A program made the translations under genes and the position numbers. From Myxococcales bacterium (GTDB lineage Bacteria; Myxococcota; Polyangia; HGW-17; SLPX01), in assembly GCA_007131745.1 (NCBI GenBank), contig SLPX01000002.1, positions 27,084-91,083 of the forward strand: a DNA stretch of 64,000 nt. Direction: 5' to 3'. Each line of letters begins with the position of its first letter. The first letter of the stretch is position 1. The notes beneath the pieces were generated by a model. The model was not told the origin of the DNA. It ran no database searches and saw nothing but the letters and a program-made list of their open reading frames with translations. This document shows positions 45,760-53,551 of this stretch, piece by piece.

Positions 45760-46952
45760 GCTGACCCATCGTAATCTTCAGAGCTATTCGATCCTCTATC
45801 GTTGAACTGCTCCAACACCGGGGGCAGGATGTCTTTTTGATCATCCGGGACCTGGTCTGCAAACCTGACCACGGAAGGGACAACAAACTTTTCAATATAT
45901 TTACCGCTCATGGCCCGCAGGAGGGCAGCATAATTCGGGCTGAACTTCAAAGTGTCGCCTACTTTCAGCCCTCCCGGATCCTCCCCGATGTTTACTACGC
46001 TCAAATCGCTGCTCGCTCCGGCTATCTGGTGTTTCGGATTCTTGGGCGTCAATCCCTGTACATCCGTATCAAGTTGCCCGAGTGTGACCACTGCACGATA
46101 ACCTCTCTGCCCGGGCAATTGGTCCGAAGTGTCATTCTGCAAGGATTCGAATGGGGTCATTGAAGTTGTTTCGCCCAGCGGAAGCAAACTCTTTTCCTTT
46201 ATCTCAACAATATCGGCTTCGATTGTTATGGCGTCGTCTCTCAACCCCGGGAGTTTTCCGCCGTACACCAAGTCAGTGCCTAAAAACACCGCTTCTCCGA
46301 TACGAAAATGATTAACGCTCTTGGGCACTTTTCCCTGAAGAAGAAGCGGCAGCACAGCGCTGGATCCCGCTGATATCATCGGCAGTTTTCTCTGAAATTT
46401 TAGCTCCAGGAGTTCCTTGTAGAGGGCCAACTGAGTAAGCTGATCAACATTGGGAACAGCTCCGGACAAACAACCTAGGTTTGCGCCGATTCCCAGCACC
46501 TCAATGTTGGAAAGTTGAAAAATGTGATCGTAAAACTTTATCAACGTCCCCGGCAAAATTCCTTCCCTTAAGTCGCCCAACTCTATCATTACGATGATCC
46601 TATGAACCTTTCCCTGCCTTTCCGCCTCCTTGTTGATCGCCTCAATCGTATCTATCTCGCTGTTAAGGCTGACATCGGAAAGGTTCACGATGTCATCCAG
46701 AGCGGCAAAATGCGGCAACCTGAGGTACCAGGCTTCCAGGTCCGGAACGATTCTTTCTATCGCTCTCAGGTTTGCCAGCCTGGAATCACCCATGGATCTT
46801 ACACCCAGAATCTGCAACCCCTTGAGGGTGTCGGAATGTCCGCATAAAACCTTGGTTACCAGGGTCCAACCGGCTCCGTGGTCGGCCATCCACTTGTCCA
46901 CAGCTCGGATGTTTTCATGAAGGGCTTCCAGGTCAACTATAACGCGATTCAT
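45756..46952 (-). CDS. Ornithine/lysine racemase-family PLP enzyme (alanine racemase N-terminal fold)
   Basis: The N-terminal half has the fold-III PLP motifs in variant form: LVTKVLCGH (the PLP lysine within TKVL), YLRLP, MIELGDLREGILP and GIGANLGCLSG. The middle has the SAGSSAVLPLL block and HFRIGEAVFLGTDL. The C-terminus has FSPNYAALLRAMSGKYIEKFV. This is the pattern of the 'alanine/ornithine racemase family PLP-dependent enzyme' group, distinct from Alr; members racemise ornithine, lysine or related amino acids. The start has GAGAGG 12 nt upstream. Its stop overlaps the M20 start (ATGA). Confidence 0.85.
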   Translation of the reverse strand: MNRVIVDLEALHENIRAVDKWMADHGAGWTLVTKVLCGHSDTLKGLQILGVRSMGDSRLANLRAIERIVPDLEAWYLRLPHFAALDDIVNLSDVSLNSEIDTIEAINKEAERQGKVHRIIVMIELGDLREGILPGTLIKFYDHIFQLSNIEVLGIGANLGCLSGAVPNVDQLTQLALYKELLELKFQRKLPMISAGSSAVLPLLLQGKVPKSVNHFRIGEAVFLGTDLVYGGKLPGLRDDAITIEADIVEIKEKSLLPLGETTSMTPFESLQNDTSDQLPGQRGYRAVVTLGQLDTDVQGLTPKNPKHQIAGASSDLSVVNIGEDPGGLKVGDTLKFSPNYAALLRAMSGKYIEKFVVPSVVRFADQVPDDQKDILPPVLEQFNDRGSNSSEDYDGSA

Positions 46953-47051
46953 TGTTTTGCATGCCTCTCTGTTTCCAATTCGTTACAAAAAAAACTTGGC
47001 CCCCTTTGGTTCTTGTCCTCACTTCTTTCATGTACAGCCATCCCTTGACCT

Positions 47052-47504
47052 CTAACGGCCTTTATATCTCATCTCCGCGTACTTTGATTTAAAACCAATT
47101 CTTTCGTACAAGCGCTTGGCAGGGTTGTCATATTCGACGTGAAGCTTTATGTCGCCTTCACATTCTGCAATCGACCTCTCTATGATCCTTCGGCCGATGG
47201 ACTTTCCTCTCAATTCCGGATCGACCGACACGAAAAGCAGTATGTTTTCGGGAACATATCCACTCATGCCGGTTTTCAGCATCGCAAGCATTCCAACAAG
47301 GCGGCCTTCCAGCCTTGCCAGCATCAAGAAACCGCCGGCATAATTCTCGTCCGAAAACAGGTAGTCGAGCGCCTTGTTGATATCCTCTTTCAAATCTTCG
47401 TACGGTTTCATTTTGTAGTGAAAAAACTCCACCAGTCGATCGCGTGACGCCCATTCGGGCAATTCCGATTCTTTTTCAACTTTATGAAATTCCAAATTCT
47501 CCAA
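47052..47504 (-). CDS. GNAT-family N-acetyltransferase
   Basis: A 150-residue acyl-CoA-dependent acetyltransferase. The acetyl-CoA-binding motif A is visible as LLFVSVDPELRGKSIGRRIIERSIAEC (Q/R-x-x-G-x-G/A type), followed by the motif B region HVEYDNPAKRLYERIGFKSK. The start is TTG at 47504 with an AAAGGAG site 10 nt upstream. It is the first gene of the racemase operon (99 nt before the ornithine/lysine racemase-like gene). It may acetylate the amino acid that the M20 enzyme deacylates, or it may be unrelated. Confidence 0.85.
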   Translation of the reverse strand: MENLEFHKVEKESELPEWASRDRLVEFFHYKMKPYEDLKEDINKALDYLFSDENYAGGFLMLARLEGRLVGMLAMLKTGMSGYVPENILLFVSVDPELRGKSIGRRIIERSIAECEGDIKLHVEYDNPAKRLYERIGFKSKYAEMRYKGR

Positions 47505-48054
47505 ACCAGTCTTTCTCCTTTCGTTTCATGTCTCTTTGGGGGACACCTCATCAATCCGATATTTCGGTCGTTTGGCGCTTCGAGACATTTCTTTTTGAAG
47601 ATATAAACGCTTATTTTCCAAAATATATAGATGCAGAACAAAAATTAGTTCCGTCAAATCTTCCTGCAAAAAAATTCAAATTGAATGCAGGATGTTTCTT
47701 ATACACTGCATTCGTTTCACTTTCAATACGTGCTACTGGAATAGATCTCTTTTGAAGAAAAAAACTTGTAAAAATGCATTTTTTAGATGTTTTCTAAAAC
47801 ACCGGCGGAAAGCGGAACCATGTGCAAAAAAGGTTTGTTTCGCACAAGTGAAGATTCAAAAAAAACCATATTCTTGTAGAAATTCAACTGCAAAAACTTT
47901 TGGTTGTTGACAGTATTGCTTGAAACTGTACAAATCACAGATCGAAGGTACAATGTCTGTAAGTGCGCCAATGAGCTATTAGAAAGCTTCCCGGGAACGA
48001 GCTCACCACTCCAAAGGGAATAAGCCGGGACGAAAGCAGCCGAGTGTAAAAGCC
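47505..48054. other. AT-rich intergenic region between divergent genes
   Basis: A 550-nt gap clearly richer in A and T than its surroundings, with several A and T runs, especially 47575-47900. It separates the racemase operon (leftward) from the SPL-like radical SAM gene (rightward). No convincing gene lies inside. An open frame crossing its left part begins within the GNAT gene and shows no family features. It holds a candidate promoter (47907-47934) and a leader dyad (47989-48030). The composition suggests horizontally acquired DNA or a promoter-dense region. Confidence 0.6.
47907..47934 (+). promoter_or_regulatory. Candidate sigma-70 promoter for the SPL-like radical SAM gene
   Basis: TTGACA (47907-47912, perfect) and TACAAA (47929-47934, 4 of 6) are separated by 16 nt. 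It lies about 120 nt before the ATG at 48055, leaving a leader with a 6-bp dyad, TCCCGG at 47989-47994 pairing with CCGGGA at 48025-48030. Confidence 0.5.
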
Positions 48055-49059
48055 ATGGAAAAAACCAGGAAACCCGTTTTGAGCCGGGTCAGGAAAGGTT
48101 GCCACGGTGTGCTTTACAGCCTGAATCTTCTTGAATCCTGTCCATGCGGATGCTTGCATTGCAGGCATAGCGCGCGACAACAACCTTTGGCATCGCCGAA
48201 TCCTCAGCTGGATGTATTGCTTGCCCGGGAACTGGAAAGGAAAGCGCGGAGGTCCAACCGTCCGGCTTTCATTCTTGTAGGAACAAGTTGCGAGCCGTTT
48301 TCAGGTCTCAGCGAGGTGCAACGCGTCGCCATTAAGTGCTTGAAACTGCTGTTTGAGCGAAGGGTAGGAGTATCGTTGGAAACACGTGGGCGAATTCCCG
48401 GGGAAGCCTTTGAGCTTTTCAGCCGGTACAGGGAATCCGTGCGGGTGCGGATTGCAATACCAAGCATTGATCCCCAAGTGATCAATGCTTGGGAACCCGG
48501 CTGCGCGGATGTCGAGACCCGCTTGTTCAATCTGCAAAAACTGCGCAGGGCGGATATACCCGCCATGCTGCATATCGGCCCGATCATACCCTTTGTAAAC
48601 GATGGCTCCGAGCATTACAGGGAGCTTCTGAGTACTGCCTCAGATCTTCATTTCCGACGGGTGACGACTTCCATCTTTCGCCCCTATCCAGGAGTGCGGG
48701 AAGTGATTGATTCCACCGGAGCGACCACCGGAGACCTTATCCTGGGGTCTTACCTGGATCGAACTGCATATCCTCCCATGCCTCGTCGGATTCTTCCGGT
48801 GGAAAAAAGGTCTGGATTTTATAGGGAAATACGGGAGGGAGCCCGGAAGTATGGTCTCAGCGTGGGCGTATGTGGTTGTGATGATGAAGACCTGGGAACA
48901 CCTCCGTGCAGTCTGGGTTTTGGAATATCGCGTCGTTCGGTCAAGAGAGTCGGGACAGGTAAATTTCCAACAGTTCCGTCATCTAGCCAGCATATCTCAT
49001 CGCGGTCGCGCATCCGGCCGAAGGATCCATCAGGGTCACTTTTCCCCGGCGAAGATTGA
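48055..49059 (+). CDS. Radical SAM protein resembling the SPL (spore photoproduct lyase-like) family
   Basis: A 334-residue protein. The cluster C29-x3-C33-x2-C36 (in ESCPCGCLHCRH) is followed by the family's expected blocks: AFILVGTSCEPFSGLSEVQRVAIKCLKLL, VGVSLETRGRIPGEAFEL, VRIAIPSIDPQVINAWEPGCADVETRLFNLQKLRRADIPAMLHIGPIIPFVND. This order fits SPL-family radical SAM proteins of unknown substrate, rather than true spore DNA repair. An extra Cys-rich segment (VGVCGCDDEDLG) near the end is notable. It precedes pcnB by 110 nt. Confidence 0.75.
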   Translation: MEKTRKPVLSRVRKGCHGVLYSLNLLESCPCGCLHCRHSARQQPLASPNPQLDVLLARELERKARRSNRPAFILVGTSCEPFSGLSEVQRVAIKCLKLLFERRVGVSLETRGRIPGEAFELFSRYRESVRVRIAIPSIDPQVINAWEPGCADVETRLFNLQKLRRADIPAMLHIGPIIPFVNDGSEHYRELLSTASDLHFRRVTTSIFRPYPGVREVIDSTGATTGDLILGSYLDRTAYPPMPRRILPVEKRSGFYREIREGARKYGLSVGVCGCDDEDLGTPPCSLGFGISRRSVKRVGTGKFPTVPSSSQHISSRSRIRPKDPSGSLFPGED

Positions 49060-49169
49060 TTCCGTCGGCGCAATAATGCGATTTGTCATTAAAGGCCTGA
49101 CATTAAACAAGCAGAACATGGAACTCTTCGCTGTCATCGATATCAACTGATTGAAAAGGACTGCAATGG

Positions 49170-50585
49170 ATGATAGAGAAAAGAGCCGTAATGAAGAACA
49201 ATGCGGACGAAAAAAAAGATTCGGAATGTAAGCGGAAATCAAGCGTTCCTCGCAAGGAACAAGTGGTTTTTCGAGGGTCCGATCTGGATAGCGATGCTCT
49301 TAAGGTGATCCGGAGACTTCATCGTTACGGACACGAGGCTTATTTCGTGGGGGGATGTGTCAGGGATCTTCTGCTCGGCAGGAAGCCGAAGGACTTCGAT
49401 GTGGCCACCTCCGCCACACCGGAGGAGATGAAAAAGCTGTTCCGCAACTGCAGAATCATCGGCCGTCGGTTCAAACTGGCCCATGTTTTCTTCGGAAATC
49501 ATATTATTGAGACATCCACATTCAGGGCTAATCCTCAAGGGGAGGATATCCAAGAATTTGCACTGGTGGAAAACGAAGACCATGATGGGATTGACCCCGG
49601 TGTATTGGCTGCTGATCGGGAACCCGAAGGGCCCAATCCGCTGTTTTTGAGACGGGACAATGTTTTCGGAAACGCGGAACAGGACGCATTGAGGCGTGAT
49701 TTCACCATCAACGGCCTTTTTTATCATCCGGGAAAAAGTTCGGTAATTGATTACGTGGGCGGCCTGAAAGACATCAAAAGGGGGGTAATAGAAACAATTG
49801 GCGATCCCCGAGTGCGTTTCAGGGAGGATCCTGTACGAATACTGCGTGCAATAAAGTTTTCGGCCAGGCTGGATATGCGGCTGGAATCATCCACACACGA
49901 TGCCATGCTTGAATACAGAAAAGAACTTGTTCATTGCGCCCCGGCCAGGGTGCTGGAGGAGATACGACGACTACTAGGTGAAGGCACATCGCGTAAGGCT
50001 ATTGAACTCATGGACTCCTCTTCCGTTCTGGAGATTTTGCTTGCCGAAGCGGCATCAGCGCTGAGGGATTCGATGAAGGCGGGCGTTTTAAGGAGCCGGC
50101 TGAATGCAGTCGACCATGCCGTGACAAAACGGGATTTCATGCCCGAGAGATCACTTTTACTGGGTAATCTTTTGATAGCAACCCTGGATCCGGAATGGAT
50201 GAGCAGCCGAGATGTCAGTGAATATTTGAAAGAAAACCTGGATCCTGTTTTGAGCCGGCTCAAAGTTCCCCGTCGGGACAAAGATTGTATCTATCAGATG
50301 TTTGCAGCTCAGAAACGACTCTTTCCCGGAAGAAAGAGCCGCCGAATGCGTTCCCTGACCCGGCAAGGGTATTTTTCACAAGCTCTTCAGCTTTTTGCCC
50401 TTGGAATCGATCCGGCATCGGCTTCCTGGGAAAGCGACTTCGCTCATATCCGCCGGATAACAGGACTGAAAGAAAACGAAATATGGTCGAATAAAAGATT
50501 AAACATCCGTGAAGACAACAGACCTCCACCGCGTCGGAAAAATCGGTTGTTTCATAATCCCAACAAAACGCAACATCGACGGTAG
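49170..50585 (+). CDS. pcnB: Poly(A) polymerase I / class II CCA-adding-like nucleotidyltransferase
   Basis: Adds poly(A) tails that promote RNA decay. The nucleotidyltransferase motif VGGCVRDLLLGRKPKDFDVATSA, the conserved RDFTINGLFYHP and the RREDPVRILRAIKFSARL block are typical. The insertion HDGIDPGVLAADREPEGPNPLFLRRDNVFG fits the PAP type. A basic tail (NRPPPRRKNRLFHN) resembles the RNA-binding C-terminus of PAP I. The start at 49170 has AGGA about 10 nt upstream; the ATG at 49191 is an alternative. CCA-adding activity cannot be excluded from sequence. Confidence 0.9.
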   Translation: MIEKRAVMKNNADEKKDSECKRKSSVPRKEQVVFRGSDLDSDALKVIRRLHRYGHEAYFVGGCVRDLLLGRKPKDFDVATSATPEEMKKLFRNCRIIGRRFKLAHVFFGNHIIETSTFRANPQGEDIQEFALVENEDHDGIDPGVLAADREPEGPNPLFLRRDNVFGNAEQDALRRDFTINGLFYHPGKSSVIDYVGGLKDIKRGVIETIGDPRVRFREDPVRILRAIKFSARLDMRLESSTHDAMLEYRKELVHCAPARVLEEIRRLLGEGTSRKAIELMDSSSVLEILLAEAASALRDSMKAGVLRSRLNAVDHAVTKRDFMPERSLLLGNLLIATLDPEWMSSRDVSEYLKENLDPVLSRLKVPRRDKDCIYQMFAAQKRLFPGRKSRRMRSLTRQGYFSQALQLFALGIDPASASWESDFAHIRRITGLKENEIWSNKRLNIREDNRPPPRRKNRLFHNPNKTQHRR

Positions 50586-50650
50586 TCTCCGGCAGTCTCC
50601 ACCCCACTTGCAAATTCGTTTATCTTTTTCGTTGATGAACTGCCTTTTCT

Positions 50651-51772
50651 TCAGGGTCCGTGTATTCTGAACCTGAAATCCACCCTCCGTTCCCACCAGG
50701 GAGGTTTTTCACGGCCCGGCGGAGGGCGCTCGGCCGGGCCGCTCGATGATTTGATCCTGGCGGTCTGAACTCCGAATTTGACAAGCCATTCCTTTATTCT
50801 TTCCGCCCGCTTATCGGCAAGCATCATGTTTTCAGTCGCCGAGTCCTCTTCGTCGGCATAAGTGTACACCTGGACATAGACATTGGAATTGGCATTCAAC
50901 GTATCGGCAAGACGCTTTAACTGCAAAAGCGCTTTTCCGGGCAATCTGGTTCTGCCTTCGTAGAATAGAATCTCGGGAAACATCATTCTTCCCCGTAAAA
51001 CCATGCAACCCCTTTCATCCACTTCCACGCCCGGTGCTGTTATCGGGCAAAGATCTATCTCGTCGGGCACCCCGTCACCGTCTTGATCACCCGGTTTGCC
51101 TACAAGGTTTGGTTCGGCCATTTCCTCGGGCGGTTCATCCGGAGGAGGGGCTTCTTTCACATCCATGATTTCTTTCGGCCAACCAAAAGACACGGCAACA
51201 CCAAAAGTTAGAAATATCGGGTCTTTTGCTCCTTTAAAAACAATCTGTTGATATCTCACGTACGCTCCCACATGAAGCGGAGAAGCAACCGCCATCTGGT
51301 AGCCGACACCCAGAGAGAATCCGAACCAGTTTGAATCTCCGGCCACGGTGGGTGCATGCACGTATCCCAGGTTACCCTCCACGTAAAAATTGCCGTGCAA
51401 TCCACCCTTGGGAGCGCTCGAAGGCCACAGAGGAGACAGGGCGAATCCCGGCCCTCCCTCCAGTACCCTGGCCCGAACCCCCGCCATCACCGAATGTATT
51501 CCGGATTTGCCGGGTAAAAAATCGAAAGCGTACTGTATCTGGGGCGCCACCATCGGAAACATCGGCAAGGGCATATCGGCTTTCACCGCCAAATCCAGGC
51601 CGAAACGCTTCACATCAGGCGCAGCCGTGTCGGTCAATAATGCTGCACCGCCCAGGTTCAACTCCAGGTTCCATGTACCGGCTTCGGCCCGAGCCTCACA
51701 TGGACACAACGCTAGCGACAGCAGTAAAAACAATACAGCCGATGATTTTGACATCCGGGATTTCGATACCAA
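50651..51772 (-). CDS. OmpA-family outer-membrane protein with thrombospondin type 3-like linker
   Basis: The start is TTG at 51772 with GGAGG and 7-nt spacing; the ATG at 51754 lacks a good site. Signal peptide (AVLFLLLSLALCPCEARAEA), a beta-barrel-like middle, then an acidic linker with the calcium-binding type 3 repeat GDQDGDGVPDEIDLCP. The C-terminal 115 residues are OmpA-like (peptidoglycan-binding): VYVQVYTYADEEDS...LADKRAERIKEWLVKFGV. It anchors the outer membrane to the cell wall in its family. Transcribed from the complementary strand to pcnB, converging on it. Confidence 0.87.
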   Translation of the reverse strand: MVSKSRMSKSSAVLFLLLSLALCPCEARAEAGTWNLELNLGGAALLTDTAAPDVKRFGLDLAVKADMPLPMFPMVAPQIQYAFDFLPGKSGIHSVMAGVRARVLEGGPGFALSPLWPSSAPKGGLHGNFYVEGNLGYVHAPTVAGDSNWFGFSLGVGYQMAVASPLHVGAYVRYQQIVFKGAKDPIFLTFGVAVSFGWPKEIMDVKEAPPPDEPPEEMAEPNLVGKPGDQDGDGVPDEIDLCPITAPGVEVDERGCMVLRGRMMFPEILFYEGRTRLPGKALLQLKRLADTLNANSNVYVQVYTYADEEDSATENMMLADKRAERIKEWLVKFGVQTARIKSSSGPAERPPPGREKPPWWERRVDFRFRIHGP

Positions 51773-51849
51773 TGGTCATCCTCCTGAAAAAGTTTCATCG
51801 CGGCCTGAAAGGGTCTTTTGCGATTTCTCGCGGTTTCTGGAAAGAAACC

Positions 51850-53277
51850 CTATCCAGGCCGGTGGAATTCTACTCCGGTGTTTGCCTCTGCTCTCCTCAG
51901 AAGATCATCTGCAAGACCGTTTTGTTTTGCGGCAAGCTCTTTTTCATCTGTTCGGACCAGCCGCCCGTTGTTCACTACTTTTCTACCGTGAACAAAGACG
52001 GTATCCGCGTATTGTCTTGCATTGCAGAAAAGCAGTGCAGCCACCGGATCATGAAGCCCGCCCGCATGAGCAATACCTTGCATGTCCCACAAAGACAGAT
52101 CCGCCGCCTTCCCGGGCTCCAGAGAGCCGATATCGGTTCGGCCCAGAACTTCAGCGCCGCCCCGGGTGGCGAGGTGGAACGCGTCCAGAGCGCTCATTGA
52201 ATCCACGGATGTGCCTATTCTATGGACATAAAGAGCCATCCTGGTTTCTGCAAGCATGTCAGAGCTGTCATTGCTCGCCGAACCGTCCACTGCCAGGCCG
52301 ACTGGAACTGAGTATTCTCTAAGCTTGGGCACCGGGGCTATGCCGGAACCCAGCCTGAGATTGGATGTCGGACAATGAGCGATGGATGTTTTGGTGCGTC
52401 CGAGTTCTCTCATCTCGCTGTCATTGAAATAAATCCCATGAGCATACCATACGTCCGGCCCCAGCCAGTCGACCTCTGACATGTACTCAACAGGGCGTTT
52501 TCCGTGCTTTTTCAAGCAGAATTGTTCTTCATCTCGAGTCTCGCAAAGATGCGTATGCAGCCGGACTCCCTTTTCGCGGGCTAGTACGGCCGTGTCTCTT
52601 AGAAGTTCGGTCGTAACCGAAAACGGTGAGCATGGAGCAAGCGCCACCGTGCAAAAAGAAAACGGTTCCGGATCATGGTATTTTTCAATTACCCGCAAGC
52701 TGTCCTTTAATATCGTGTCTTCATCCTGAACGACCTCATCCGGAGGCAATCCACCCTTGTTTTTGCCGCGGCTCATGGAACCGCGGGTCAGGCAAAGTCG
52801 GATTCCCAGCAACTCAGCCGCTTCAGCCGTTCTATCCAGTAGATCGGGTGGCTGGTTCACCGGGAACACGTAGTAGTGATCAGCCGCGGTCGTGCATCCA
52901 GTCAGCAAAAGCTCTCCAAGCCCGACAAGCGCGCTTACATAAACATCTTCAGGAGTCAGTCCCTTCCATATCTGGTAAAGATCGGTCAGCCAGTGGAAAA
53001 GCTCCTTATCCTGAACCCTTGGTACATTGCGACAAAGTGTCTGGAATAAATGGTGATGCGTATTGACCATCCCGGGGAGAACAACTTTTCCCGATGCGTC
53101 GATAACTTCATCCGCATTCGTTTGTTCAAGACCTACCCCGACTGCTTCAATCGCCGGTCCTCTCAAAACCAGGTCCGCGTTTTTCAAAACTGTTTGATTG
53201 TCGTCCATGGTAGCGACCGCCATGGCGTTCTTTATCAATATGACTTTTTTCGCGTTATCGGACATATGCTCTACCAT
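51850..53277 (-). CDS. Amidohydrolase of the ATZ/TRZ group, similar to 8-oxoguanine deaminase
   Basis: A cytoplasmic metal-dependent deaminase. The N-terminal HxH is in VLPGMVNTHHHLFQTLCRNVP, with later metal and proton-relay sites in APCSPFSVT, LHTHLCETRDEEQF (His/Glu) and SIAHCPTSNLRLGSGIAPV, and GLAVDGSASNDSSDML. The DAFHLATRGGAEVLGR and GSLEPGKAADLSLW tail is typical. The HHHLFQT motif and length (about 470 residues) suggest the 8-oxoguanine/guanine-like deaminase subgroup, but the substrate is not certain. A second start at 53265 is possible. Confidence 0.85.
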   Translation of the reverse strand: MVEHMSDNAKKVILIKNAMAVATMDDNQTVLKNADLVLRGPAIEAVGVGLEQTNADEVIDASGKVVLPGMVNTHHHLFQTLCRNVPRVQDKELFHWLTDLYQIWKGLTPEDVYVSALVGLGELLLTGCTTAADHYYVFPVNQPPDLLDRTAEAAELLGIRLCLTRGSMSRGKNKGGLPPDEVVQDEDTILKDSLRVIEKYHDPEPFSFCTVALAPCSPFSVTTELLRDTAVLAREKGVRLHTHLCETRDEEQFCLKKHGKRPVEYMSEVDWLGPDVWYAHGIYFNDSEMRELGRTKTSIAHCPTSNLRLGSGIAPVPKLREYSVPVGLAVDGSASNDSSDMLAETRMALYVHRIGTSVDSMSALDAFHLATRGGAEVLGRTDIGSLEPGKAADLSLWDMQGIAHAGGLHDPVAALLFCNARQYADTVFVHGRKVVNNGRLVRTDEKELAAKQNGLADDLLRRAEANTGVEFHRPG

Positions 53278-53484
53278 GCCAATCTCTAGGAAAACTCACC
53301 TGACATTATTCCACTAAACAAAACCATACAAGAAACAACGTATATTTGGACCTTGGATCCACCGACTGTCAACTTCTTAGTTCCGAAACGTGATATGAAC
53401 AGGGAGAAACCAGCGTAGCCTGTCAAAATCGGAAATAGAAATTCGGTGACGTGATCGTGTTGACATATGTATCTCGTGATGCTC

Positions 53485-53503
53485 TTTTGTCTTTTGGACA
53501 AAA
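53485..53503. promoter_or_regulatory. Perfect 7-bp palindrome before the propeller-transglutaminase gene
   Basis: TTTTGTC (53485-53491) and GACAAAA (53497-53503) are perfectly complementary around 5 nt. A TTGACA lies at 53460-53465 upstream. The site is about 50 nt before the ATG at 53552, where an operator would be expected. Confidence 0.35.
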
Positions 53504-53551
53504 CTTTACAAGACAATCAGAAGCGAAAAGACAAACCTATGGAGGAAAAGA

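Noticed and set aside
47444..47755. A 103-residue plus-strand frame crossing the AT-rich gap
   Set aside because: It begins inside the GNAT gene on the other strand and has no motif or ribosome binding site.
48001..48050. Resemblance to parts of cobalamin or c-di-GMP riboswitches in the leader of the SPL-like gene
   Set aside because: Only short pieces match and the required paired regions and conserved core are not present, so no riboswitch is called.
51331..52322. Long plus-strand frames of 289 and 310 residues
   Set aside because: They are antisense to the OmpA-type and amidohydrolase genes, both of which have convincing domains.
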